From an uncultured bacterium (GTDB lineage Bacteria > Bacteroidota > Ignavibacteria > Kapaibacteriales > UBA4661): DNA of 64,000 bases. The position numbers and the translations under genes are program-made. The notes beneath the pieces are model-generated. The model searched no databases, was not told where the DNA came from, and saw only the letters and a program-made list of their open reading frames with translations. Below are positions 55,173-62,827 of the stretch, one piece after another. The number at the start of each line of letters is the position of its first letter. The first letter of the stretch is position 1. The stretch is from positions 248,001-312,000 of the forward strand of contig CALCNX010000084.1 of NCBI GenBank assembly GCA_937899715.1, in the 5' to 3' direction.

Positions 55173-55529
55173 AGGCTTGAGAGAAGAAAAAAAGTAAGAA
55201 ATTGTTAGTTGAAGGTCGTTTTTGGTGCATAGTTGCAAAGGCGATTTACCATGAACAGCACAATGAGTATGTGTTGAATGTGTGTTCATTTTTTTATGTT
55301 CTCCTAAGAATAGGAAATTATTTTGCTATTGTCAAGTCTTTTCGTTTCTTTTTTGTTGTCTTTGCTCAGAATAGTGCATTTTGGAGGTTATCCTTTGTTC
55401 ATGTCTCTAATAAAATCTAGTTTTGTACGTTCATTGAGAAGTGTTCAGAGAGAACCCTATGGAAAAATCCATGCTGGAAAATCCATATACCTTTTTTCAA
55501 TCCATAATATACGTCGAAAGGATACGACT
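55173..55529. other. 357-bp divergent regulatory region (GCS2/peroxiredoxin)
   Basis: No credible gene, although weak frames cross it on both strands. AT-rich with T-runs. It contains two short palindromes (55459-55486) and the peroxiredoxin Shine-Dalgarno AAAGGA at 55517-55522. Two genes with redox links share this region. Confidence 0.5.
55459..55486. promoter_or_regulatory. Two ATGGA-An-TCCAT palindromes upstream of the peroxiredoxin gene
   Basis: ATGGAAAAATCCAT (55459-55472) and TGGAAAATCCAT (55475-55486) are near copies, each an inverted repeat of TGGA/TCCA around an A-run, spaced about 15 bp centre to centre. They lie about 50-70 bp before the peroxiredoxin start and could be operators. 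Regulator not known. Confidence 0.4.
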
Positions 55530-56018
55530 ATGCCTATAACGGTTGGTCAAAACGCACCAGATTTCGCTCTCAAGACCAAGACACCCGAAGGTGCGGCAAC
55601 GATAACATTGAGCGATTACAAAGGTAAAAACGTTGTGCTGCTTTTCTTCCCAATGGCATTTACAGGAGTTTGTACCAATGAACTCTGCTCGGTAAGCGGC
55701 GGACTGGAACTTTATTCTTCGCTGAACGCACAGGTATTTGGCGTTAGCGTTGACAGCCCCTTTACGCTGGAAGTCTTCGCACAAAAAAACAACATTGCCT
55801 TCCCGCTTCTTTCCGATTTCAACAAAGAAGTATCGAAGAGTTATGGCGCTTTGTACGGCACGTTTGTTCCGGGCGTATGGGATTTGCAGGGCGTTTCCAA
55901 GCGTTCCGCTTTTGTGATTGACAAAGAGGGTGTTGTGCAATACGCAGAAGTGCTGGATAATGCGGGCGAGTTACCTAATTTCTCGAAAATCGAAGAAACG
56001 CTCAAATCCTTGAATTAA
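55530..56018 (+). CDS. Peroxiredoxin (Bcp/AhpE-like)
   Basis: 162 residues from ATG 55530, preceded by AAAGGA; the longer open frame lacks homology. It starts VGQNAPDFALKTKTPEG and has the active-site segment PMAFTGVCTNELC: Cys48 is the peroxidatic Cys and Cys53 is five residues on, the spacing of the resolving Cys in Bcp. It reduces H2O2 or alkyl hydroperoxides, probably using thioredoxin. Divergent from the GCS2 gene across a 357-bp regulatory region; own terminator follows. Confidence 0.92.
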   Translation: MPITVGQNAPDFALKTKTPEGAATITLSDYKGKNVVLLFFPMAFTGVCTNELCSVSGGLELYSSLNAQVFGVSVDSPFTLEVFAQKNNIAFPLLSDFNKEVSKSYGALYGTFVPGVWDLQGVSKRSAFVIDKEGVVQYAEVLDNAGELPNFSKIEETLKSLN

Positions 56019-56051
56019 AAGCGTTTCTGCCTACATATATTAGACATTTGC

Positions 56052-56089
56052 AAGCGATAGCACCACTCCACAGGGCGCTATCGCTTTTT
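56052..56089 (+). terminator. Rho-independent terminator after the peroxiredoxin gene
   Basis: AAGCGATAGC (56052-56061) pairs perfectly with GCTATCGCTT (56077-56086), followed by TTT. Loop of 15 nt. It lies 33 bp after the stop. Confidence 0.82.
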
Positions 56090-56133
56090 GTTTTCAGCAA
56101 AAATTACAATCTGAAGTTACACTTTGTCAAGCG

Positions 56134-56278
56134 ATTCCCCTCTTTGGAACAAAGAGGGGTGTACGAGCGGCAGCGAGGACGGGGTATTGCTTCGTGCATT
56201 GCCGCCGCTTCCGTGCCGGACTACCCCGTCAGTCTTCGCTTCGCTGGACTGCCACCCCTTCACACAGTGAAGGGGAAT
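56134..56278. mobile_element. MITE-like palindromic element, 145 bp
   Basis: Starts ATTCCCC (56134) and ends GGGGAAT (56278). Each end is a hairpin (CCCCTCTTT/AAAGAGGGG at 56137-56159; CCCCTTCAC/GTGAAGGGG at 56255-56275). Inside, GACGGGGTA (56178-56186) faces TACCCCGTC (56222-56230), so the two halves are imperfect mirror copies around a GC-rich centre. No coding capacity. Such palindromes are often repeated through FCB-type genomes; copy number cannot be seen here. Confidence 0.6.
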
Positions 56279-56339
56279 TTCAGAAAGCGCAACTTCAATT
56301 ACAATCTCCCAAATTCAAGTCTCAGCAAGAACTGAAATC
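56279..56339. other. Short remainder of the intergenic region before the J-like gene
   Basis: AT-rich, no gene. Together with 56019-56278 it makes a 321-bp gap that holds the peroxiredoxin terminator and the MITE-like element. No terminator seen for the minus-strand J-like gene apart from the MITE hairpins, which could serve. Confidence 0.4.
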
Positions 56340-57263
56340 TCAACGATTATTGAAATACGTGTTCTCCATAAAGTCGTTCGCAAATTCTTCCTGCACTTTG
56401 ATTTCTTGCGGTTTTTCTGATGTATTCGCTGTTCCATCAGCGTGAATACTTGCCAGAAACGCCTGTGCTCGTTTGCTGTCGCGGTCTTTGGCGGCTATTT
56501 GTGCTTTGATGTTGTTGCATTCGCTCTCTATCCACGTGAGACTTTTCATCAGTTCACGCAAGGTATAGGGCGGGTTATTGACTATTTCCCGTAAACGGCG
56601 CTCCTCATTGCGGAGGCGGCTTTCGAGGCGAAGAATCTCTCCCTCCAAATATTCTTGCGCTGACGGCACATTGGCAAAGGGCGTGTTTGCGAAGGCATCG
56701 TCTTCTTCCGCCTCGCAGACCATATCATGGATTGTTTGCAACTCCCGCATATTCCGGCTTTGGTATGCCTCCTGCGCAGACTGCCAGTATTTTTCAAACG
56801 TGGCGGATTCCGTAGAAGCGTCAGGGTGTAATTTTTTGACGATTGACCGATAAATGCTTGCAAACTCGCTCTCGTTGTGCTTCTCCATACGCTTATTTGC
56901 TACTTCTTCACGTTCTTCGTCGGTCATATCGAAGGTCTCGCGCAGATGCTTTTTTACGCGCTCAAATTCGCGGTCAACCATTGTATTGACGACCTCTATC
57001 ATCTTCGGCGTGAGCTTTTCTCCCCTTGAGAGCTTGATATAAAAAAGTTCTTCGCGGCGTGTTAGTTCTGCGGTTTCCAGCGTTTTTTTTTGTAATGCAA
57101 CCTCAAGCCTACGAAAATGACGGTCGTACTCGTTCACAAGGTCAGGCAGAACATGGTCTTTGAGGTGCTGCAATTCACCCACGACCTCCGTGAGCCGCCG
57201 GAGCAAATCTTTGCGCTGCTCACGGAGCTTGGTAATGTGCGGATGGGAGAGAATTGCGTTCAT
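56340..57263 (-). CDS. Coiled-coil protein with internal J-like domain
   Basis: 307 residues, strongly helical. Residues 10-130 are Leu/Glu/Arg/Lys-rich coiled coil; then SIYRSIVKKLHPDASTES (138-153) with an intact HPD tripeptide (146-148), followed by FEKYWQSAQEAYQSRNM, the F-x-x-I/AY helix pattern of J domains. A second coiled coil closes the protein. J domains stimulate DnaK-type Hsp70. An HPD in the middle of a coiled-coil protein is unusual but recurs in bacterial J-like orphans. Third gene of the run dnaB - S41 peptidase - this gene (gaps 28 and 33 bp). Confidence 0.72.
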   Translation of the reverse strand: MNAILSHPHITKLREQRKDLLRRLTEVVGELQHLKDHVLPDLVNEYDRHFRRLEVALQKKTLETAELTRREELFYIKLSRGEKLTPKMIEVVNTMVDREFERVKKHLRETFDMTDEEREEVANKRMEKHNESEFASIYRSIVKKLHPDASTESATFEKYWQSAQEAYQSRNMRELQTIHDMVCEAEEDDAFANTPFANVPSAQEYLEGEILRLESRLRNEERRLREIVNNPPYTLRELMKSLTWIESECNNIKAQIAAKDRDSKRAQAFLASIHADGTANTSEKPQEIKVQEEFANDFMENTYFNNR

Positions 57264-57296
57264 CGGGATTGCTTCGGAAAATAGAGTTGATCATTA

Positions 57297-59720
57297 TCAA
57301 GGTAGAAGCAACAGCGCTTTTTCCAGTACCTCATCTCGCCCCCCGCGTACACCCTGCAATGTCCGCGAGGCAGGATGCGTGGGCTGCACCCCTATACCAT
57401 GAAGTTTTGAGCCGTCGTGCTTCAGCACCTTCATTCCTGTCCAGCGTATTTTATTTCCGCCCGGGAGATACAGCATATTCACATTGCCATCTGCTCCTGC
57501 CGTAGCCTCACCGACAATTTTGCCCAATTTGTAATGCTCGACTATGCTCATAATATCTTCTGCCTGTGAGATTGCTCCGCCACCCGTCAAAAATACACAT
57601 TTTCCTTTCCATCGGGGCAATTTTGGCTGCACACGCCAGCGTCCGCTTGTGTCGTAACCCTGCACGTTCTCGTGGTCGGGATAGATAATTTGCGGAACGA
57701 GATAACGAGGTGATAATAATGCTGAACCCGTTACGTAGCCTAAAATTTCTGCATTCCTGTCTTTGGGATAACCTCGCATATCGAACACAATTCCTTTTGC
57801 TTGAGCAAATTCGTTTGCTTTTGCCTCAATCTCAGCAACAGAAACCTGCGCTAAATCAATGTACCAAACGGTGTCTTTTTCTTCGGAGCCGCTTATTCGC
57901 TGTATTGCAGTGTGTTCGTAGAGATTAACCTCTAATTCCGATTTACGTTCTACAACAAAAGAAAGTGTGTCGCTACCTCGCGCCAGACTCACACGTGCCT
58001 TATTTGATTCTGCCATTGTCAATCTGTGTGCTGCCTCGGCACGCTTGTATTGTACAGAACCTGAAACAAGGGCTTCTTCCCCAGCAAGCAGTATTGGTGC
58101 CGATTTGTCATCCACCGACAGAAGAATATCGCCCTGCTGTAATCTCTTATCTTCTGAGGCGACCACAACGGGCTTTCCTTCAACATTTTCGATGAGAGCC
58201 GGTACGATACGGTGGGGTACAGCACGATAATATTCTGCATGACCATCCTTTAAGCCAACCAGCATTTTGTGCATGATTCGTTCAAACTCCTCTGCCGATT
58301 GGCATTGAAGCGTTGACTGGAGTGTGACGGTAAGCGTAGAGTCCCAATTCGTCGGTACATCATCGAAATATGGGTAGAAATGCTGAAGAACATTCCATGC
58401 CATAATAACGTTGGCAAGCCGGATTGCGTCTTTGTTGTACGGTTTTTCAGTAATAACTATATTTTTCAGAGAATCTTTCAAAAGCGACCTAAAAGCTGCT
58501 GTGCTGGTAGTTGTCGAGCCAAACAATATTTTTCCGTCTGTCAGCAGTGTGAGCGGTAAAGCACATTCTATACCGCCTCCAAGATTTTTGCGAAGAATTT
58601 CTCCGTCAAAGGGTTTGGCATCAAAAAGCTCTTCTTTCTGAAAACTCTCACTATCTTCTAAACGCAAACAATATTTTCCTTGATAAGGATTGACGGTATC
58701 TGAACGCACAATATAATTTTTAGGTTTTCTAAATTGCCAATGTGGAAATGGTGTATTCCACAACTCTGTTCCGCGCACCGTATTGACGATAACGGGAGCG
58801 GTATTATTCTCACGCATTTGCTCAAAACCGCCATTTTCCAGAGGGACTTCCGTCCAAGGACCAATCTTTTTTTCCGCTTTCCAAAGCCGTGCATTATCCA
58901 GCCATATTCTGCCTTTGCCGGAAAAGACTGCCCACAACAAGAGTTCGATGGTATGCTCTTTGGCAAAGCCGGAAATTTCATACTCTCTCCATTCTTTCGA
59001 TATAATTTTTTCAGCATCCTGCGTTGAAACACCCCAGTCACCGCCACCTAAAAAATATGCTTCAAGACCGATGATTGCGCCATTTTCAGGGTTTTGAATG
59101 TCTGTACGAATAGCGACAGAAAACCGCAAATGATAAAATTTACCCTGAATTGCTTGTATTGTCGGGCTTGTGGATGAAGTAATGTAATGAAAGACTACTC
59201 CATACTTGATTTCGGAACGCTCCGGGCTATTAACAGATACACTGCGATATGGCGTATTTACACCATACAAATCTTGCACACCAAGCCCCACGCCTTTATG
59301 CTGCCATGCCACGTTTTTCCATGAGGCGTTACTTTGTAGAGCAGGTCTTGGAGGCAACTTTAAGCCTCGTTCGTAAATTTGTAATGTTGGTGCTATCGGT
59401 AAAAAGAGTTCCTCCAAAACAGTCTTGAGTTCTTTTGTGTTTTGCGCACTCTTAACTTTTGCTGCACCATAGACGGCAAATTTATCCCACGGCAGCCGCA
59501 TGGCTTCATCGCTGGGATGAAAATAGCGCACATAACCGTACAACTTCGTGAAGGCGCGGAAGTTTGTTATGATTTGCGTTTGAGCAGATGGAGCATCGGA
59601 TGATACAATGGAAACCGAGGCATTTTTGCGCAAAGATTTCTTCTGCGCAAAAAGACTCGGCGCTGTGCCAAGCGCCAGTGCAAGAAGCCATGAGACCGAA
59701 AGGAGAATGATTCGATTCAT
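57297..59720 (-). CDS. S41-family peptidase (C-terminal processing type)
   Basis: 807 residues. Signal peptide MNRIILLSVSWLLALALGTAPSLFAQ. The N-terminal half contains a helical segment with YGYVRYFHPSDEA and a galactose-binding-like/CBM sandwich (about 180-350). The tail-specific protease part follows: helices with NVLQHFYPYFDDV, DGHAEYY, a PDZ-like segment (QGDILLSVDDKSA) and the catalytic core ending TGGGAISQAEDIMSIVEH, GEATAGADGNVN. Serine in GGAIS and a downstream Lys/Glu fit the Ser-Lys dyad. Secreted or periplasmic. It lies 28 bp downstream of dnaB in the same run. Confidence 0.85.
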   Translation of the reverse strand: MNRIILLSVSWLLALALGTAPSLFAQKKSLRKNASVSIVSSDAPSAQTQIITNFRAFTKLYGYVRYFHPSDEAMRLPWDKFAVYGAAKVKSAQNTKELKTVLEELFLPIAPTLQIYERGLKLPPRPALQSNASWKNVAWQHKGVGLGVQDLYGVNTPYRSVSVNSPERSEIKYGVVFHYITSSTSPTIQAIQGKFYHLRFSVAIRTDIQNPENGAIIGLEAYFLGGGDWGVSTQDAEKIISKEWREYEISGFAKEHTIELLLWAVFSGKGRIWLDNARLWKAEKKIGPWTEVPLENGGFEQMRENNTAPVIVNTVRGTELWNTPFPHWQFRKPKNYIVRSDTVNPYQGKYCLRLEDSESFQKEELFDAKPFDGEILRKNLGGGIECALPLTLLTDGKILFGSTTTSTAAFRSLLKDSLKNIVITEKPYNKDAIRLANVIMAWNVLQHFYPYFDDVPTNWDSTLTVTLQSTLQCQSAEEFERIMHKMLVGLKDGHAEYYRAVPHRIVPALIENVEGKPVVVASEDKRLQQGDILLSVDDKSAPILLAGEEALVSGSVQYKRAEAAHRLTMAESNKARVSLARGSDTLSFVVERKSELEVNLYEHTAIQRISGSEEKDTVWYIDLAQVSVAEIEAKANEFAQAKGIVFDMRGYPKDRNAEILGYVTGSALLSPRYLVPQIIYPDHENVQGYDTSGRWRVQPKLPRWKGKCVFLTGGGAISQAEDIMSIVEHYKLGKIVGEATAGADGNVNMLYLPGGNKIRWTGMKVLKHDGSKLHGIGVQPTHPASRTLQGVRGGRDEVLEKALLLLP

Positions 59721-59748
59721 ATCGGATTACGACAACGTTGAAGTATGC

Positions 59749-61260
59749 TTAAAATGGCGCATCATCATTCATCAATTTCGCTGCATTAAAGTCCGAAATA
59801 CTGGTGTTGTAATCCGGCGGGGCATCGTGACCAAAGGCGAGGTTTTCAAATCGGGTGTACTCTTTCACATATGCAAGGCGCACAGAACCGACGGGACCGT
59901 TCCTCTGCTTGCCGATAATGAGTTCGGCTGCGCCTTCAGTCGGAGCACCGTCTTCTTCAAAGGTCGCAATGCCGTAGTATTCGGGGCGGTGAACAAACAT
60001 CACCACGTCCGCGTCCTGCTCCAGCGAACCCGATTCGCGCAAGTCCGAAAGCATCGGGCGCTTATCACTACGCCCCTCCAAACCACGATTCAGCTGCGCC
60101 AAAGCAACCACAGGAATATTCAATTCCTTCGCAATCTGCTTCAATGAACGCGAAATGATAGAAATTTCCCGCTCACGGCTGTCGCCTTTGTTCAGCGCGG
60201 CGTGCATAAGCTGAAGGTAGTCTATCATCACTAGCCCGATATTCTGTTCGGTCTTCAAGCGTCGGCACTTTGCACGAAGTTCCATTACCGACAGCGCAGG
60301 ACTGTCGTCAATAAAAATAGGTGCTTTTGCCAAACGTCCCATCTGCGTGGCGAGGCGGGGCAGGTCATCGGGCTTAATATTGCCCGTAAGAAGTTTGTGT
60401 GTGCTCACACGTGCTTCCGCACTCAGAAGGCGCATGGTGAGCTGCTCCTTCGCCATCTCAATGGAGAAAAATGCGACCGGCACATTGCTTTCCATGGCGA
60501 CGTTCCGAGCTATTGACAATGCGACCGCGGTTTTTCCCATAGACGGCCTCGCCGCAATGATGATAAAATCGGACTTGCGGAAGCCACCCAGCATATCGTC
60601 TAGTTTGGTATAGCCAGTATTGACGCTGCTGTCATTTTTCTCACCGTTGACCATGCCCGCAATCGTCGCAAAGGTATCCTTAGCGAGCTTGTTCATACCG
60701 ATATAACTTTTGCTAAGGCGTTTTTCGGCAATGCGGAAAATCTCGCTTTCTGCTTTGTCAATCTCTTCCAAAGCGTCCGTGGCGGGGTCATAAGCACGGG
60801 CAAGAACTTCCGATGCAGCACCGATAAGCTGGCGCTTAAGCGCGTGCTCCTGAACGATGCGAATATAATTGTCCACATTAGCAGCAGTCGGGGTTCCGGC
60901 ATTGATTTGGATAAGCGTGTACGTCCCGCCAATCGCCTCCAGCATACTCCGCCTACGTAACTCCTCGCCCAGCGACACAAGGTCAATCGTGACATTACGC
61001 TCCGACATCGAAAGCATGACCTCAAAAATCTTACGGTTTGCTTCTTTGTAAAAAGACTCCGCTTCCAAGACTTCCGTTGCTTTGGAGAGTGCATTGCGGT
61101 CGAGCATAATAGCGCCCAGCACTGCTGCTTCGGCATCAGCAGAGTGAGGCGGCACTTTGTCGCCAATAGCCGCGAGCTGGAGAACATTGCTGCTGGAACG
61201 TGAACGGTTGTCCGTCAGTTTCGAGACAATGATTTCTCCATCACGGCGTGTTTCTTCCAT
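59749..61260 (-). CDS. dnaB: Replicative DNA helicase DnaB
   Basis: 503 residues from ATG 61260 (GTG 61272 is an alternative 4 codons earlier). N-terminal helical domain from PPHSADAEAAVLGAIMLDR, then the RecA-like domain with Walker A ARPSMGKT (near 237-244), Walker B LVMIDYLQLM, and LSDLRESGSLEQDADVVMFVHR. It unwinds DNA at the replication fork as a hexamer with DnaC/DnaG partners. Starts near a cluster of DnaA-box-like sites and leads the minus-strand run with the S41 and J-like genes. Confidence 0.97.
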   Translation of the reverse strand: MEETRRDGEIIVSKLTDNRSRSSSNVLQLAAIGDKVPPHSADAEAAVLGAIMLDRNALSKATEVLEAESFYKEANRKIFEVMLSMSERNVTIDLVSLGEELRRRSMLEAIGGTYTLIQINAGTPTAANVDNYIRIVQEHALKRQLIGAASEVLARAYDPATDALEEIDKAESEIFRIAEKRLSKSYIGMNKLAKDTFATIAGMVNGEKNDSSVNTGYTKLDDMLGGFRKSDFIIIAARPSMGKTAVALSIARNVAMESNVPVAFFSIEMAKEQLTMRLLSAEARVSTHKLLTGNIKPDDLPRLATQMGRLAKAPIFIDDSPALSVMELRAKCRRLKTEQNIGLVMIDYLQLMHAALNKGDSREREISIISRSLKQIAKELNIPVVALAQLNRGLEGRSDKRPMLSDLRESGSLEQDADVVMFVHRPEYYGIATFEEDGAPTEGAAELIIGKQRNGPVGSVRLAYVKEYTRFENLAFGHDAPPDYNTSISDFNAAKLMNDDAPF

Positions 61261-61670
61261 GAAATTTGCCACGATGATAAGCAGTTAATAGTAATTGAGT
61301 AAGCCAGTTCTCTAGGGTTTCTGTCATCCGATGCAGCAAGAATCACGCCAGACAAGTCGGCGTATGTACACAGCGAGGTTGTGCAATTTCAGAATGTACA
61401 GACTACAATATGTCGAAAAAATTCCTATCAGGGGTGCTGTGCAGTATAAATTTCTTTGCACCGACTTCCAACATTTCTTGTACAAAAATGTGGAAAATCT
61501 GTGGGAAATCCGCCACTTTTCCACAGAACTTTCCACATCAATTTTGTTTTCCGAATACTGTTTTGTGGAAAAGAGCACCATTATACTGCGTTTTTCCCTG
61601 AAAAGTCGTAAGTTTACGGCTTACGATAACAACGCTATTATCTCATCCAACCGACGAAACCGCCTACACG
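61261..61670. other. Intergenic region with DnaA-box-like cluster between dnaB and prfA
   Basis: About 410 bp non-coding and AT-rich. It holds five TTTTCCACA-like sites in 84 bp (61489-61572) and the inverted repeat TCGTAAG/CTTACGA (61606-61612, 61620-61626). Divergent promoters for dnaB and prfA must lie here. No gene is credible despite weak frames. Confidence 0.6.
61489..61572. promoter_or_regulatory. Cluster of five TTTTCCACA (DnaA-box-like) sites
   Basis: TGTGGAAAA at 61489-61497 and 61564-61572 (minus orientation), TGTGGGAAA at 61500-61508 (one mismatch, minus), TTTTCCACA at 61517-61525 and CTTTCCACA at 61529-61537 (one mismatch, plus). TTTTCCACA is the DnaA box used in cyanobacteria and one mismatch from TTATCCACA. 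Three perfect and two near copies in 84 bp is far above chance. Confidence 0.5.
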
Positions 61671-62750
61671 ATGGAAGAAAAACTTGTTGCAATCATTGCC
61701 CGTTTTGGTGAAATCACAAACCTACTCGCTGCGCCGGATATTCTCAACGATTACAAGCGCTTTAGCGAACTTTCCCGCGAGCACAAACGCCTCGAAAGTA
61801 TAGTCAAAGTAGCTGAGGAGTATCTCACGGTGAGCAAAAACCTACGCGAGAACAAAGAAATCCTTTCCACGCCCGGTATGGATGCGGAACTGAAGGAACT
61901 TGCCGCCTCCGAACTGGACGACCTCGCCCAAACCAAAGAGCAGATGGAAGCGGACTTGCAAGTGCTTCTTCTCCCACGCGACCCCAATGATGACAAAAAC
62001 TGCATCGTCGAAATCCGCGCTGGTACGGGCGGCGATGAAGCAGGTATTTTTGCCGGAGACCTTTTCCGAATGTACCAACGTTTTGCCGACAAAAAAGGCT
62101 GGCAAACAGAGGTCATTGATTTCAATGAAAGCGAGCGCGGGGGGTACAAAGAAATTGTATTTTCATTAGCCGGCGAAGAAGCGTTTGGTATGATGAAGTA
62201 CGAAAGCGGTGTTCACCGTGTGCAGCGCGTCCCAGAGACCGAGGCGAGCGGTCGTATTCACACATCGGCAGCAACGGTTGCTATTTTGCCGGAAGTGGAT
62301 GATGTCGAAGTTCACATCAACGAAAATGACCTGCGCATTGATATTTTTCGCTCGGGCGGCAAAGGCGGGCAGAACGTGAACAAAGTGGAAACGGCAGTGC
62401 GTATGGTGCACTTGCCAACGGGTATTGTGGTTCAGTGCCAAGAAGAGCGCTCGCAGCTCAAGAACCGCCAAAAAGCAATGAAAGTTTTACGGGCACGGCT
62501 CTACGAATTTGAACTGGAAAAGCAGCAATCGGAGCTTTCTTCCTCGCGCAAAGATATGGTCAAAAGCGGCGACCGTTCGGATAAAATCCGCACCTATAAC
62601 TATCCGCAGAATCGTCTAACAGACCACCGCTTGGAAGGTGATGCAAAAAATTATGCTTTGCAAGAAGTGGTTAATGGCGAGATAGAGCCTGTCATACGGC
62701 AGTTGCAAATTGCAGAACGGGCAGAACTTCTGAAGGCGGGAGCAATGTAA
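61671..62750 (+). CDS. prfA: Peptide chain release factor 1
   Basis: 359 residues. Domain with GTGGDEAGIFAGDLFRMYQRFA, the codon-recognition tripeptide in RVPETEASGRIHTS (P-E-T at 188-190, PAT in E. coli), and GGQ at 232-234 in FRSGGKGGQNVNKVET. It releases nascent chains at UAA and UAG stops. Complete length. Divergent from dnaB; the propeller sensor gene follows 77 bp later on the same strand. No prmC neighbour is visible. Confidence 0.97.
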   Translation: MEEKLVAIIARFGEITNLLAAPDILNDYKRFSELSREHKRLESIVKVAEEYLTVSKNLRENKEILSTPGMDAELKELAASELDDLAQTKEQMEADLQVLLLPRDPNDDKNCIVEIRAGTGGDEAGIFAGDLFRMYQRFADKKGWQTEVIDFNESERGGYKEIVFSLAGEEAFGMMKYESGVHRVQRVPETEASGRIHTSAATVAILPEVDDVEVHINENDLRIDIFRSGGKGGQNVNKVETAVRMVHLPTGIVVQCQEERSQLKNRQKAMKVLRARLYEFELEKQQSELSSSRKDMVKSGDRSDKIRTYNYPQNRLTDHRLEGDAKNYALQEVVNGEIEPVIRQLQIAERAELLKAGAM

Positions 62751-62827
62751 CGTTGGAAGAGACTCTTTTTTAATGCAGATTACGGCAGCATTTCATCGAA
62801 GCAATACCGCAAACGCCACACAATGAC

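Noticed and set aside
61331..61711. 126-residue plus frame across the dnaB-prfA gap
   Set aside because: No homology, crosses the TTTTCCACA cluster and overlaps the prfA start in another frame.
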